Program-made: the position numbers and the translations under genes
The notes under the pieces: generated by a model
Seen by the model: the letters and a program-made list of their open reading frames with translations, nothing else
Databases searched by the model: none
What the model was told of the DNA's origin: nothing
In this document: positions 1 through 14,200 of the stretch, one piece after another
How positions within the stretch are numbered: position 1 is the stretch's first letter
Layout of the letters: each line of letters starts with the position of its first letter
Assembly (NCBI GenBank): GCA_028551475.1
Contig: CM052359.1
Location: 26,537,583-26,601,582, forward strand
DNA from: Casuarina equisetifolia
Lineage: Eukaryota; Streptophyta; Magnoliopsida; Fagales; Casuarinaceae
Length of the DNA stretch: 64,000 bases
Direction: 5' to 3'

Positions 1-2257
1 GAAACATTATTGGTTGTGGGGAGAAGCCTTTCAAGGCAAAGGACTACTTAAGCAAAATCATATCATTACGGACAAGAACATTGGTTGGCTTTAGCGTTTC
101 ATCCTTTGCAATGGGGAAAACATCTATCTTGGCTCCCTATATTTTTCTTGATAATACTTAGTTGAAAGCAAGTATTGCTTGAAACTTAAGGATCTCAGGT
201 TTGACATCCAAATATGTGAGTTTACAAATATGACAAATCTAGCATTAGATCGTTGAATTTACGTCCATTTACTTCCCATCACTGTAGATTTAAGTAGGAC
301 CAAGCATCCCAAAGCAAGACACGTTTTCCTCTTTCACTTCCCTTATTTTGCACGATTCTAGCCCTTAACAAGTTACGTCCATTTACTTCCTATCACTCTG
401 GATTTAACTACCCATCACTTCACTTCTCTTCCCTTTCATCTAGGCTTCCTTTGACTCCCCACTTCCCACGCCTAACATTAAGCCTAGTCGACTACTTCAG
501 TGGAAGCCAGGAGTCACACGAAAGTTTGAGAAACCCGCAGGTCACTCACGCAACATACTGTCATAGTTAGATGAGCCACTTCCAAAGGGACGCCACCAAC
601 AGCAAGTCGAAAGGACGACATAAAATCCTGCTTGCTTTAGTGTTTTGGCTTTCTCCATTTTCCTATTTTTTAATATTAGAAAGCACCCAACTTTTTTGCT
701 CAAAACTGATTGATATAAAAAATAAATTAGAAAAAGAATAAAAAAGACACTAAAGCATATAAGAAAAACACATGTTGAGAATGTTAGACAACAACAATTT
801 TTAATTAGTATCACCACCTTAAACATAGGAAAATTATGAAGACTTAGTTCATGAGTAATGATTATGAGCAATAAAGTAAACTCAACTAGCCACAAGTTAT
901 AACTTGTTGCAATTGAATTTAAACTTTGATATTATGTTAAAAGAAACTTAATTTTTTTTCCTTAAAAATATTAGTTATCAGATAGAAATATTTTATCATA
1001 TAAAGAAAATACTAGATCAAGATATTAATAGTGTGAAACAACCACTATTATTAAAATACAGTTTGTTTACTAATGATAATTATAAGTAATAGAATGAAAC
1101 TACAAAAGCTTTAATTTACAAGTAATGTGGTGCTCCATTTGTACTTCATCTCTCATTTCATGTTAAAAAGGGATTTCAATTTTGTTATTTAAAACCAACT
1201 ACTAAGAAAGGATGACACTTACAGAGAAGACATCGCATTAGATATTAGCTATATAGCATTTCATGTTATGCTATAATTGGTGAATATTGTGAAATTGTCA
1301 GCTGGGTTTCCAAAGCCCAACAAGCTCGACAGGGATGCAAGATTGATTTTTTTTTTTTTTGAATTTTATTTTGGGTTAGTCGTAGATGCCTTGCATATTC
1401 TTTGGCACCCAGTCAAAATCAGACCCCAATGGAATCCGAATTTTGGAGAGACCCAGCCTGCGGTTTGAAAAGCAGTTCAGGAAGCTGTAAACTTAGACAT
1501 GTCGAAATCTCATTCATAAGGATGATTCTCTGTGCTTAGTCATGCTTTATCAGGCTCTTCAGCTTAGAGATTTCACAAGCAATTGAAAGGATCATGACCT
1601 TCATTTCGTGTGCTTCTACTATTATTGTCTGGGCTTGCTGAGCTGCAACCACAACCCAGCAAAATGGATCAATTCCATCATTTTCTTTGCAAGTATGTCC
1701 ATTCTTCTCTGTTACTCAACCTCTGGTACGAAAAGCAAGAATGGTTTCATTTTTCTATGGATCTTGCTTACAATAATGGCATCACCGCTGTGTGATGTTC
1801 CATGGTTTTTTAAGCTCTTTACCATCATTCAAAGCTGCCTTGGTCTTTGCTTTGATTCTTTCCTTGTATCTTGTGTTTGTTAATATGTTTCCTGTGTTTG
1901 CCTCTCCTAAGCATGTCGAACAAAAGAAGCTGAATAACTTAATTCACAAGCATGAGACAAGCTACTCGGGACAAAGAACTTCTGATTGCTTTATGAAAGA
2001 TGAAATACAAATAGAGAATCTATCGAAACGAAACACCTAGAGAGTAATTATGAGATGTCCTATAATTTATTGTACAACGAGGTCAAAATCTTCCATGTGA
2101 GATAGTGTCGAGAGGTGGAACTGGTTGACAACTTCTGTGTGCCGCCGGCAAGGAAAAAGGATGCCTCATGCCACCACCGTATATTTGTTTAATGTATTCC
2201 CTGTTCCATGTAAAACTCGATTCTGTACAGGAACTCGACCATGGTCATATGAATCCA
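1..2257. other. intergenic region downstream of HASTY
   Basis: AT-rich DNA beyond the 3' end of HASTY, presumably including its 3' UTR next to 2258. A roughly 35-bp segment beginning ACGTCCATTTACTTCC occurs twice (about 261-297 and 375-411). A T-run lies at 1348-1360. The only ORF with some character is at 1792-2040 and is listed separately. I recognise no conserved gene, RNA or mobile element here. Confidence 0.6.
1792..2040 (+). other. short ORF with one hydrophobic segment, unrecognised
   Basis: This 82-codon plus-strand ORF faces the HASTY 3' end. Residues of about 8-35 form a hydrophobic stretch rich in Leu, Val and Phe that could be a signal anchor or membrane helix. The polar tail that follows (about 45 residues) is rich in Lys, His, Ser and Glu. 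I recognise no family and see no clear promoter or partner exon. A second hydrophobic ORF overlaps upstream in another frame (1608-1883), so this may be a decayed gene or chance. It is listed only because the hydrophobic/polar layout is more protein-like than its surroundings. Confidence 0.15.
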
Positions 2258-5200
2258 TCACAAAATGGCTGCCAAGCCGACAACATCCCCGTCATCAGAT
2301 TTGGTTTCCGGGGCACTTACTGGATTCCTAGCCCTCACTGAAAGATGGAGTGCAACAGGTTAGTAAAGACTGCCACTCTGATCAGCTACCTACTAGCAGT
2401 TACAGTATTGAATGTAAAGCAAGCATCACAGAGAAAGGATCTCCTTTTGTAGTTTCTGCCACCAAAGGTTATAAGCACCGTTTTATTTAGAATTTTTCAA
2501 GATTCATCATTCAGCTTTTAAATCCCAACAGATCACAGAAAGACAAAGTTCTTATGTAGTTAATCAGGATAGTAAAGACTCATCCTTCGAAACCCTCTCT
2601 CTCTGAGAAACGGATCTCTTTAACAATCCTTGGCCTCTTAGTAACAGAGTAATGAAGTTTGGTTTGGAACACATCGAGGATACAATACAAACAAGCAATT
2701 ACTGATGATAATACAGAGTCTACAGGATAACTAAAGCAGCGTAATAGATTTCCCAGAAGCCAAAATGCTTCTACTAGTGCAACCGAGACAATATGTGAAA
2801 TGATAATAAAAAAGTTAGAAAGCTCACATGAAACATTTGTGATAACATTTACACTTTTCGGAGCAGCAAGTGCTTTTAACTTGTTATCGGTAGCTGATAA
2901 AAGCAACATCTTCATAAGCTGCTTCTGTTCCTTAGGTCTAGAAGTCTTTGTCAAAGCTTCTTCAAAAGCAATCAAATCCTGGGGCTTGATACAAGGGAGT
3001 GACAGCAAAACCTGGCAAAAACTCAACAATCACGTCTCCCATTACTAACTTTTTAGATACTCACTTGTAAATGAGTGTGCAAAGACATTAAAACAATATG
3101 TAGATCACAAACTAACCTGTCTGGGAGCTGGATCTCTATCACAGAGATAAATGAATATTTCCTGACAGAGAGCAACCAAATCTGCACTGAAAATAGCATT
3201 TGACTCAAGGGCCAACCCTCGGATAATTGCAGAAAATAGATCTCTGGCAACAAATTCTCGAAGTTCCACATTGTTTGTCGATATAGAGAGACCAACCAAA
3301 GCAGAACAAAAGAAAGAAACTTTTGACACGGCTTCACCGTCTGTCCATGTGAAAGTTTCTAAACATATTTGCAAGGCAGGAGAAGCTAAACCTTTGCGCA
3401 TCACAAGAAAACTGCAAATGAATTTCACACAGTTTAGACCAAATTAAGTTTGTGGGCATAAAGATTGTTGTACCATTTGACAAATATGAGATTGAACTTA
3501 TGGACTAATATGAAATAGACAAACAAAGATAATCCCACAAATAAAATAGAAATTATGGACCAAAACAAAAATCAGAAGAATGAAAAAGTACCACCAGAAA
3601 AGAAGAGAAAACTCTAGAAAATAATAAGCATCCACATACCCAACCATTGAGCTTGATGCAAATGCATCCAAATCTTTAAGGGAAGATATATCCACACGAT
3701 TAATTTGCCCAGACTGTTCTAAGGAAGGAAGACCAGTATTTAGCGGTGGCCAAGCTATAGCAGACAGGAGTGAACACACTTCGCGAGTTAGATCTCGAAG
3801 TAGCTTTTCTGCCATTACTTCCACTTTCAAGTCTGACCCAGTATGTATTCCCTGGATGTCGGGTACGTTTGCTCTACCTTCACGTAGAAGACTTGACCAT
3901 GAGCAGTGAAGAGCCTGCTGAGAATAGTGCAATAATGGCTGGAGAAGTTTTTCTAGCCACACGTCCCACATATCAGAAGGACAGTATTTAACCAAAGGAA
4001 TCAAAACTGAATGAACAAGCTGCCTTATATGCCTGAATTCCATCGACTGTATATTCTCCACTAAGGCTAGCACAACAGAATGTGTATCCAAACCTCTGAA
4101 AAATGAATCCCCAATTGTTGTTGACAGTCCCAATACATTGTACCTAGGATTGCAAAAGACAAATCAGTACCAGAAAAGGAAGTAATTCACCGAAACTGTG
4201 ATAACTAATGGCACAAGAGAAACTAGCTTAAAATGCTTCTTCTACCGTTCAATCATGACCTATCATTCAAGTTTGAGATCGTACTTGACCTAGCAGAAAG
4301 ATTGAGGAAGGAAAAGACTACCCAGTCGGTAACAAAATAATATAACGAATTAAATAACTGATTAAGATAACCAGTTTGCATCTTAAACAAGCTCTACAGG
4401 CAGTCATGAGGAAACACTAAATGAAACCAACATCAAAGAAAAGAAAAAAGCATTCACTTGGCCAATCACTGAACTAATTGCAGCTATTCAGAAGATATCC
4501 AAAACTGTTCACAGACTGACTTCAAATATGCCTTTTACTTGGCTGATGAGACGAAGCAAAAATTTGCACCAAACAACACTAACTTTAACGGCGAGAACAC
4601 ATTTAAAGTTTTGGACATTTTTCCACATTCCCTGATTCTCCAGCAGATAAACCCAAAGCAAAATTTTAAGAGTAAGAGATCAAGAGAAATTTCTAATCAC
4701 ATCTTTCATTTGTTAAAATATTCTAGCAAGGAAATTTTATCTTCATTGCATTGATCAGACAAGAAGCAGACACATAGTCCTTGATAAACTAGGTCCAAAC
4801 ATCTTCGGCAAATAATATTCAGTACTTACATATCTAAGTTCAATATGGGTCGAGTTGCAAAAACTCAGCCACCATATATGTTACATCAGTGCAAAACAAA
4901 TGATGTTGCCCATGATGGATTAAACAACTCGTTCACTCACATACTCTCTCTCTCTCTCGCTCTCTCTCATTCCCTTTGGGGAGAGTACAAAAATATATTT
5001 AAAAGGATAACTTTGGGTATTTAGAAATCAAGCCAAAAGCATACGTACATACCCACTATCTCTGATACCTTTCAGCCAGTTTCGTATATCATTGGGCTCT
5101 GCATTTCCTTCCCTAGCTATGTCAGTATGAGATCCCTCGGTGGAAGTTAATGTCCCCTTTGATAATTTAGGATTCCCTTCCCCAAGGAGACTGAATAGCT

Positions 5201-8200
5201 CAGCATCAGTCATGGTCATTGCAGCTTTCACTTCTGCAGGTAAAATTTGAAATATGGATGGAGACCAAAGGAAATGTATGGCACGAAGCAACTGCAGGTA
5301 AACAAGGACATGCAGCAATCATTACTATCTTAAACCTTAAGAAAATTTAAGAAAAGATACCATGCAAATATCATCTGGCGCTGAAGTTTTTGTCATATTT
5401 AGAGAGCAAAACTGATGAGAATATTCAACATGACCATATTGTTGGGAGCAGCGGCCATACTTTTAAGAGAGGAGGCAGCATCCATGACAGATGAGAGGCC
5501 ATGGGGTGCAAAGGAGAGTAAGACGTTGAGTTGTTTTGTAAATTTGACTGGGATCTTCTAAATCCACTCCTTTTAAGTGCCTTCTCAAAGAATGTCAGAG
5601 TGTGGAAAATTGACCACATTGTTGGTGTCTCAGAACACAAGCGAACCAAACCCAGTGGTTCAGATAAGTAATTATTTTGCCAGTCAAGTTGTGTCCATTG
5701 TTGGCTCAATGGTTCTAGTAACCATGCCAAAACTTCCTGCTGCTGTTGAATCCTGGAACAATTACAGAAGTTGCAATAACAACAGAGAAATACATAATCA
5801 AACAATCAACAGCCATCCTTCTAAGCAAGTGATTACCCGGCAGCAGAAGCCATTATAAGAAATGCTTCCCCAATAAGATTATGTTCACCTCGAAGCAAAC
5901 AACCTTCCCTTTGCATAAATGCCATGGTGTCAGCTATACCCTTTACAAACAAAACATAAGAAGTGAATAAGAGAATAATATATAAGAGTTACATTGTCAG
6001 CCCTTTATGATTACGAAAATCCTTTTCATTGTATTCTGAGGTATCTTAAATCGTAAGTTTAGATGTTTTTTTATTATTTATGCATAATAAATTCAAGCAT
6101 GCATAAGCAGCAAGTGCAGGAAGTATTTCAGTTTGAAGTACATTTACAAAGTACTGTTCCATGGCTTCTCAAACTGTGGAAATATCAGGGTCTCAAGATT
6201 ATAATCACATGGCGAAAGAAAATCAAAGAAAAGGTAGCAATCGTGTGAAGTAAAAAATCCAAGTCAGACAAAATTGCAAGGTAATTATGAATGGCTGCAA
6301 CAAGAAAAGCTTGCGAGAGAGAATCAAGACAAAATGAAACAGATTCCATAGGAAAGGTTAATTTTATTCATAAGAATATTTCCATTGTCTGAAGACTCAT
6401 TGCAACAAAATTAAATGTTCCAAACCTTTCTCTCTCTCTCTCTATTTTTTTTTTTCCGTGATGGTGGGTAGGATGAAATACACCATCATTCTTGTCAAAG
6501 AAAAATCACATCTTTCTTTCTGCAGTGGACTGTTAGTGTTTACAGGGTCCAAAAAGCTACTCTGTCAATCGACTTTCACCACAAACACAAGGGAGTACAA
6601 ATCCAGATTACAATAAGCAACAATTCTTCTTTTATTTTTTTCCCATGCAAATGTGGTGGCCTACAGCTGGTCCCTTTATTGCTTATGCCAATGAAAAGAA
6701 ATAAAATTTCCTCACAAGCAGGCCAAAGATGCAGAAAGCAGAAAACAAAACATAAATCCGAGGAAAAATGTAAAGAAAGAAGAATTGTTCCCACAAGGCT
6801 AGCTAAAAACCTAGCGAAGGTAGTCTTCCACATCTAAATGTCTCTCACACAACGGAAAAGACCTCTAAAAATGTAGCCCCCTATAAGGCTAAGTAGATGA
6901 TCTAAGTCATGAAAACTTCCTCTTGTTAAATCTTTTACTAATGATCTTCACAAAGGTGCCTGAAAATCGAAAATTGATATTTTGTCAAAAGGCTTTGCAG
7001 GGTTCTAGTGGACTGAACCAATGGAGACTTAAGTAGCTCTTGCACTTCCAATTTTACATATTGTTACAATTCCTTTCACAGGTACTGCAAAACTTCTGGA
7101 GCACTTTCCTTAATTTCAGTTTCAGATTCACCTAATCCCAACTGAACGCTTGGTGGCCAGAGACCCACCAGATTGCATAATCTGTTCATTGGCTCTACGT
7201 TACCCAATAATTCATATCTGGTACTTACAAAAAGCCTTATATTTGATCACATGTGAGTAATGGAAGTTTCACGTTTTAGCTTGAATCATCAAGATTTGGC
7301 TTGTAATTTAAGTAATGGAGAAAAGATGTCACCTTCATGTGAGGCAGAATACTTTTGCCAGCAGCTTTGGCTATTCGAATAAATGATGTACAAATCTGCA
7401 ACCTTGCATGTCGTGCACTACTTGCAGAAGGATCCTGCCAAGCAAACATGCTTTTGAATTGCATGCCTTGGTTGCCTTTACATGAACTTAAACGGAAACA
7501 GAGACTCAAATTTGAAGAGAACCTTAATAGCAACAGGAAGTGAGTTCAGGAGCTCAAATAGCTTATTGATGACACCACCAGCTACATCTGGGAAGTACTT
7601 CAGAAAGGGACCCAACGCATCTAAATAGTGCCCAAGTGCTTGCACAAGCGCTGGCTCAGTCCATTTCAAAGCAAGAAGTTGCTGGAGTAAACCTTCAGAT
7701 GAAGCAACCGAAGTCTATAAGGACTTTAAAATAATCACCTAAACATCTAAGAAGATACTGAGTTGCAAGCAGACCTTCAAATATTCTACGTAGTGTGAGC
7801 TGAACTTCAGAACTACCCCCACCAAACTCATTTGATCCGTCAAAAACTGCAGTAACAACACTTTCTAAGGCCAATTGCATACTTTCCATCACAGCTACGT
7901 CCTGAAATTTAGGAAAGCATGAGCACACCGGAAGACTGTCATTTCTAGTACAAGCATAAAGACATCTTGGAAACTTTGGCAACTTCAGAGGGAAAAAATA
8001 ATATAAATGTGTTTGTTAGCAAACCTGAGAAGGAACTTGAGAAAGCAAGAGGTGGTTGATGATCATAGTAATTCTTTCAGAGACTCTAGCACCAGCTACA
8101 ATGGGTTTGTAAGAAGCAACAATCCTGATTAACTCTGACTGAAATGTGAGTTCATAAGTCAGTAGAAGAACACCATATAATCTCTGACACCCATGAGAGT

Positions 8201-11200
8201 TGCCATAAATTGGGTAGATAAATTGTAAAAATGTTACATAAAGGTTAAGTTTGACATTATTGCATATTACACTCAAATAATTAACTGCCTCTATACAGCT
8301 TCAATTATAATTTTGACTTTTTCTTCTTTCTAGGTCAAACATGGATATGCTTACTCTTTCCCGAATCTCAAATGATATGAAAACTATATTTTAAGGACAC
8401 CATGGGACACCAGAACACTGCAGTGTAATGTGAGGTCAAGAATGTCCAATAGTTGAGTGTGAAGATTGAAACATCTAAAAAGATTAAATCCTAGTATTGA
8501 TTGTATAAACTACACATGATATTCTCACATTAGTTTTACCAGATGAGATTGGAATATTTATATAACTCTAGAAGTTTTAATTCTAACTTTAACTTGTCAT
8601 CTTAGGAGTATAAGCATATATGCAGCTAACATTTCCAGGACTAATGACAATTTCAACACATAAGAGAAAGTATCTTGGCATCTCCCTTTATCTGAGTTGA
8701 AGCAACCATCAAAAGCCAATGTAGTGGAGTAGAAAATTTAAAATTTACATTCACTACATGCAATAAAACTCCCCACCAGAAACTAAAAAGACAGAAAAAA
8801 GAAAAGTCCATAACTGTGGCGGGTATATACAAGAAAAACAAGGCAAAAGTATCAAAATGCAAAATGTGAGAAGCAAAAATATCTTAGTTCCTATAAATGT
8901 AATACATACAAGCCTTGACCGATACTGGCCAAAATCACCCCTGCCTTCAAAATCATCACTCCACAACTCCAACGCACCCAGGGTATGTTCAGCTCCAGGT
9001 TGAACCTTTTCCCTCTTTAGCATGCGCTGGAAAGATATATCTAGAAATGCACGACAAATGTCATCATTCACATAACTTAAGATCTTCCCCTTTTCACCAT
9101 CAGCCCGTCCAGAAACAGTGCTTAGATTATTAACAGCCAAACTGTCTCCAGCTGAATGTGTAACAATCTTTGGCTTTGACATCAACTCTCTCATCAGTGC
9201 CTAAAACAGAAGCAAACACGAAAAGTATTCAAAGATAGCTAGGTGTTACCTGACTTTTTATTATGGACACTTGGAAAAAGACAAACGGGCAAACAATACA
9301 TACCAGCCAAAAGAGCAGGGCTTGAAAATGAAGAGCTAGCTTAAAGTGTTGAAAAAACCCCAGCATCTGAAAAAATAATAAATGGGTTATAGAGAAACTG
9401 AAAATCTCGGTCAACAATACACCCATGTAAATTAGTATACAGGACAAGAAATCATTCGGGCACTAAACAGAAATATAGAAATCCATAGTTCAACAAGTTT
9501 CATTTCAATCATATTCTTGTAGGTGAAGAGCAGAGTCAATCAAACCACATCACGTGAATTATATGAATCAAGAAGGAATACATCTTTTTTCTCAATAATA
9601 AGCTCCATTATTCCATAAAGGATATAAGAACTCAAGACCACCAGAAATGCTGAATCATGTCCAGATTAAGTGCAAAGCAAGGAACTCACAATGGTAAAGA
9701 ACTTAAATTCTCACCCCATAAGAAAGAAATGATACGGATCCTTGAGAATTTTTTTATCCAATAAACTGAAAGTGATACCTAAATGCAATGTAAATCATGT
9801 AGACAGACAAAAGTAGGCAGAGCGCCTGTAGATTGCTAAATGAGGCTCAGCTGAGGTGACATCAAGCATCCACTTGTCCTAGATCACAGTGGGCTCATAA
9901 GAAAGCCCAGAAATCCTGGCCCCTCAGCCCATTCTGATCAAGTTTTCCTCTATATTAGCATCAACAACCACACTTATTTGTATTGGTTTACCTCATACCT
10001 TAAAATTGGAATTCAATGCCAAGGTTTTGTCCATCACATACTTTCTGGTTAAGAAGGCAGCACAGGAGTGAAAAGTGTGAATGTACCCCCAGGCACTAGG
10101 CTTTGTTAAGTTTAGCTCATCCTAAAATTGGATTTATGCCCTAAATTTTGGCCAAGCTCAGCCCCAAGAGAACAGAAAAGCTCAATGCATTTCAGATGAA
10201 ACCCCATGCAATATGCCTCTGCTCTGAAAGGTCAGGATGTGGTAGTTACGTGTTGGTCTTATTCACCTCTGGAATTATAATTCCACAAAATAAGGCTTTC
10301 AGAAAGGAAAGACTGACGAGAAAAATGATGCCAACCTAGTTGAAGTACTCCTAATAGCTTCACTTAAGCTATCAATGAATAATCAAATCAAGTTAAGGCT
10401 AAAAGATCAGTGCATGACTGGGAGATGGCTTCAGTCACTTACTTTTTAACCTTTTGTATCCTCTCACATTGAGAGGGGATAATGAGGGTAAGATTTGTTG
10501 GACTCTTTCCAAAAGAAGTTCCTTTGTGACTAGGTCTTTTTACAATAAATTAATGCCCTCCAGTGTTTCTCCCTTAGGAAGAATACCTGAAGAAATAAGA
10601 CTCCTTAAAATGACATCTTTATTTGGAAGCAACTTTAAGAAGATTCTCACTATAGAAAACAAACAGACAAATGTACTGTTGACAGACTAGCGTTGTATCT
10701 GCAAGAAAATATAAAGGTTGCAAACTAGCCAAAACCCTGTGGATGTGGAAGATTCAAATTTTGGGTTCCAAAAGCTTTTTCTTGTTGAAACATATACATA
10801 AAAACTGAAATTTTGAAGATTGTAAGAGGAACGTGATAAATGCAAAAGCTTTCTTGCTGAAAAGTACAAATGATTGACACAAGTTTCCTAGATATTCCCG
10901 GTTCTAAGACCTCTTAGAATATCTTGATGTGATCCCCCATTTTCCTTGATTAAGTATTTCTCTAGTATACAACTTATGTAAGTCTCTTTATGCTTTTAGG
11001 AAGATTGGTTTACTCCTTTTTTTTTTTTTGTCAAAAAAGGATGCCAATAGGCGAGTGTATGTTGTGACATTAAGGAAAAGATTATACAAGACAGGGCTGA
11101 AACCAACAAGCAAGTCTCAGATGCTAATAACAAGCTTCAGTTAGTGATTAAGCTTTACTTTCCAATGCTGAGTTGAACACCAAAATAACGCTAATTGGCA

Positions 11201-14200
11201 ATGAAACCTCTAACGATGCAGGTTGCAAGATAATAGTAGAGTCTAACTACCTGCTGCAGGAAAAGGGAGAGAAGATTGATGTCGCCAGCAATAGACTGCA
11301 GGTTTGAAGAGCCCAAATACACCATACTCTCACATATATATTCCGCAAACTCAAATTCACTTTCATCAATGACTGCAGAACTAGAGCTTGATTTTTGCAA
11401 AAACTCACTAGAGACTTTAATCAAGATCTGAAATATATTACTCATCGCAGAGTCAAATTCAGAAGCTGAATCATCAATGGGTCTCTTCCTGCAAGTACAA
11501 TTTAGAGTGACACAATTGTTCTAATGCCTCACCAGAGAATATGCTTACATGATTTCAACAAAAATAAATAAATAAACAAACCCTAACACATACCTTGGTG
11601 AGACAAGTTTGAAAAACTCACATGAATGGAGACGGAAATCAGGAGAAGAAAGTAAGTACCCACACCTGCAGTTTGAGTGAGGAAGGGGGGAAGAAAGGGT
11701 AAGATACCTGTACAACCATCTGAAATCAGACCATGTAGAACTGAAAAGTATATCATACCCCTGTATTATGCCATATTTTGCAAGATCAGGCAATGGAGCC
11801 CATTCAGCATATGCATTAATAGCATTTAAAGTAGTTGTTACTGTGGCTGCATGTTGTTTCGCAACATCCAGTTCTTGATTACCTGCTGCACTCAATGCAG
11901 CTACAAAGTGCCTTTCAAGTAACTGTGCCAAGAATTAAGGCATTACAAAACTGTAAGGAAAAATTCCATCAACTTAAGATAAGGACAAGTGCTCACAGTG
12001 TATAATAAAGGCAAAATTTCAGACAAAGATTGAGTAAGCCCCCGCAACAATAGCCTACGTCGATCACCTGTATAGTACATTCAAAAACAATTTAAGAGAG
12101 GAGTAAGAAAGAGAGCTCTAGAGTAGAAAGAGACATATATGTGCATGCACATATATGCAACATGTATGCCTCCCTTCCCCTGCACAGCAACGAACATGGA
12201 AAAAAAAAAAAAAAAAAAAGGAAAAAGAAATGGTGAAAGACTGAAGTTAATTCCTGATAACCTTCTAAATCTTCATTATGAACCATAATATCTTCAGGAA
12301 GCCACCTTAGCATCATTGAAACCAGCTCAGCCTAGAATAAAAGAAAGAATCAATATACTATCTCATGTGTATATTAAAATAACATTGGAATCAAGCAAGC
12401 CAATGGTAGGAAGCAGCAAGCAGCAAGAGATGAATTTACTTGGGCAGGACCCAGGCTGGACAAGGAAAACAGAGGCGGGAAAAGCTCTTGCCATAGAACT
12501 AAACCTTCTCTTCTAACTATCTGTCAACATCATAAGATTAGCACTAAAACTGCAAACGGTCATCAGCAACATCAAAAATAAGATGAGTGTGTTTCATAAA
12601 CCTCAGCAACAAGGGCAGCTGCCTGACTTTTCAAAGCCCATTCCGCACATGGATTTGCAATCTCAGACATCAAATCAATAGTGACATTTGCAAAATTCCT
12701 ACGTTCTGTTGGGCTTAATTCCTCCCACCTCAGCCGTACCAGATGCTACAAAAAGATGCATACATTACAGCCACACTTTGTAGACCATTGAACATGGAAA
12801 TCATCATAATATTAGCTAGGTAATGCAATGTGAAAAGGGAAACACATAAGTTCTACTATGGAGCTTCAGAGAAATTGATTTCTGAATCTACCCTATGAAG
12901 TACACATCCCAAGCAGTCACCTGAAATCTAGTGCCATTTAATATAATTTCGAAAACTATAGTATAGCTCACCTCTTGGCTAGGACATTTTAACTCAGCAG
13001 TTCACAATATAACCATAAGTGCTTCTTAAATTCCTTTGGATACAAAAGGAATTTGAAGTTGAAATACAATTGAAGTATACAGGGGAGAGAAGTTACGAAC
13101 TACATGGCACAGTAATAAAAGGATATTTTCCTTAGAACATTTTCCATTGACAACATCAATTTCCCCCATCAATATCTTCAGAGACACAGAAGGCTCAGCC
13201 TTCTATAGAGTAAACCCCATCTCACCGAGCACTGGCTATGCTTACAGGCTAATTTTTTCCACTGGGGACAAGAAGAAACTTATAGAAGCATACATCAGAT
13301 AAGTTCCAAGAATTCACCAAAAAACTTTTCCTCCACAATCAAGTGAAGTACAATTTCTTTGTCCATTGTCTTCCAGGCTTCAATTCTTTTCAAGTTTTAG
13401 TCCATTAGCCTTGTACCTATACATTTAGCAAGTTGCATACTCATCTCTCTTGAGCATTGTTTACTTTTGGTTCTGAATAGAAGTGAGCCCCCTCGCCCCT
13501 GCCCCCCACCCCCCACCACCACAACAACAGCAACAACAAAAAAAAAAAACTTTTCCTGCCGCCTCAACTTGCCAAGTGCATAAGGATTCTCAACTGCAGG
13601 CATCTAATTTCCCATTTATCTTCAGATAAGGTTGCATAACTTTTAGATAATCAAGGTCAGAGTTATATCTGGGGGTGTGGGACAATCAACACCATCCCAC
13701 TTGGATTCCATTGCATATTTTCCCCCAGGTAAAGGACCGTATGAAGGAGAGAAGGAAAGAGAAAAGATGGAAAGAATCCCTTATGCCTTCAAAAAAAAGA
13801 TGACACCAGTCATGCCCTTAAAAAAATCTTTTTATAATTATGGGAATTTTAGTTACTTGAATAGAGTATCTAATAGTGATGATCCCCACTATAGGTCATT
13901 CTAGGTTAAAAAATGCACAATATAATTGATACAATAATAGAATGAAGTTACACAAAGCTATTTTTTTGGCTATTTATACCTATAATATTAGCATCAGCAC
14001 AGTGCAATCCCCAGCTTAGCTGCTTGAGAAGTGTGATTCTATCACAAAACTTTCAGACATGCTAAACATGAAATAGTCCCACACACCAGTTAGCACTTCA
14101 AAAATTTGAAAAGCAATATGTAATACAATTCTTAGACTCCAATCATAAGAAAACCATTTCATCAAATGATTCATTGAGAAACAAACCCTTGAATATGTTG

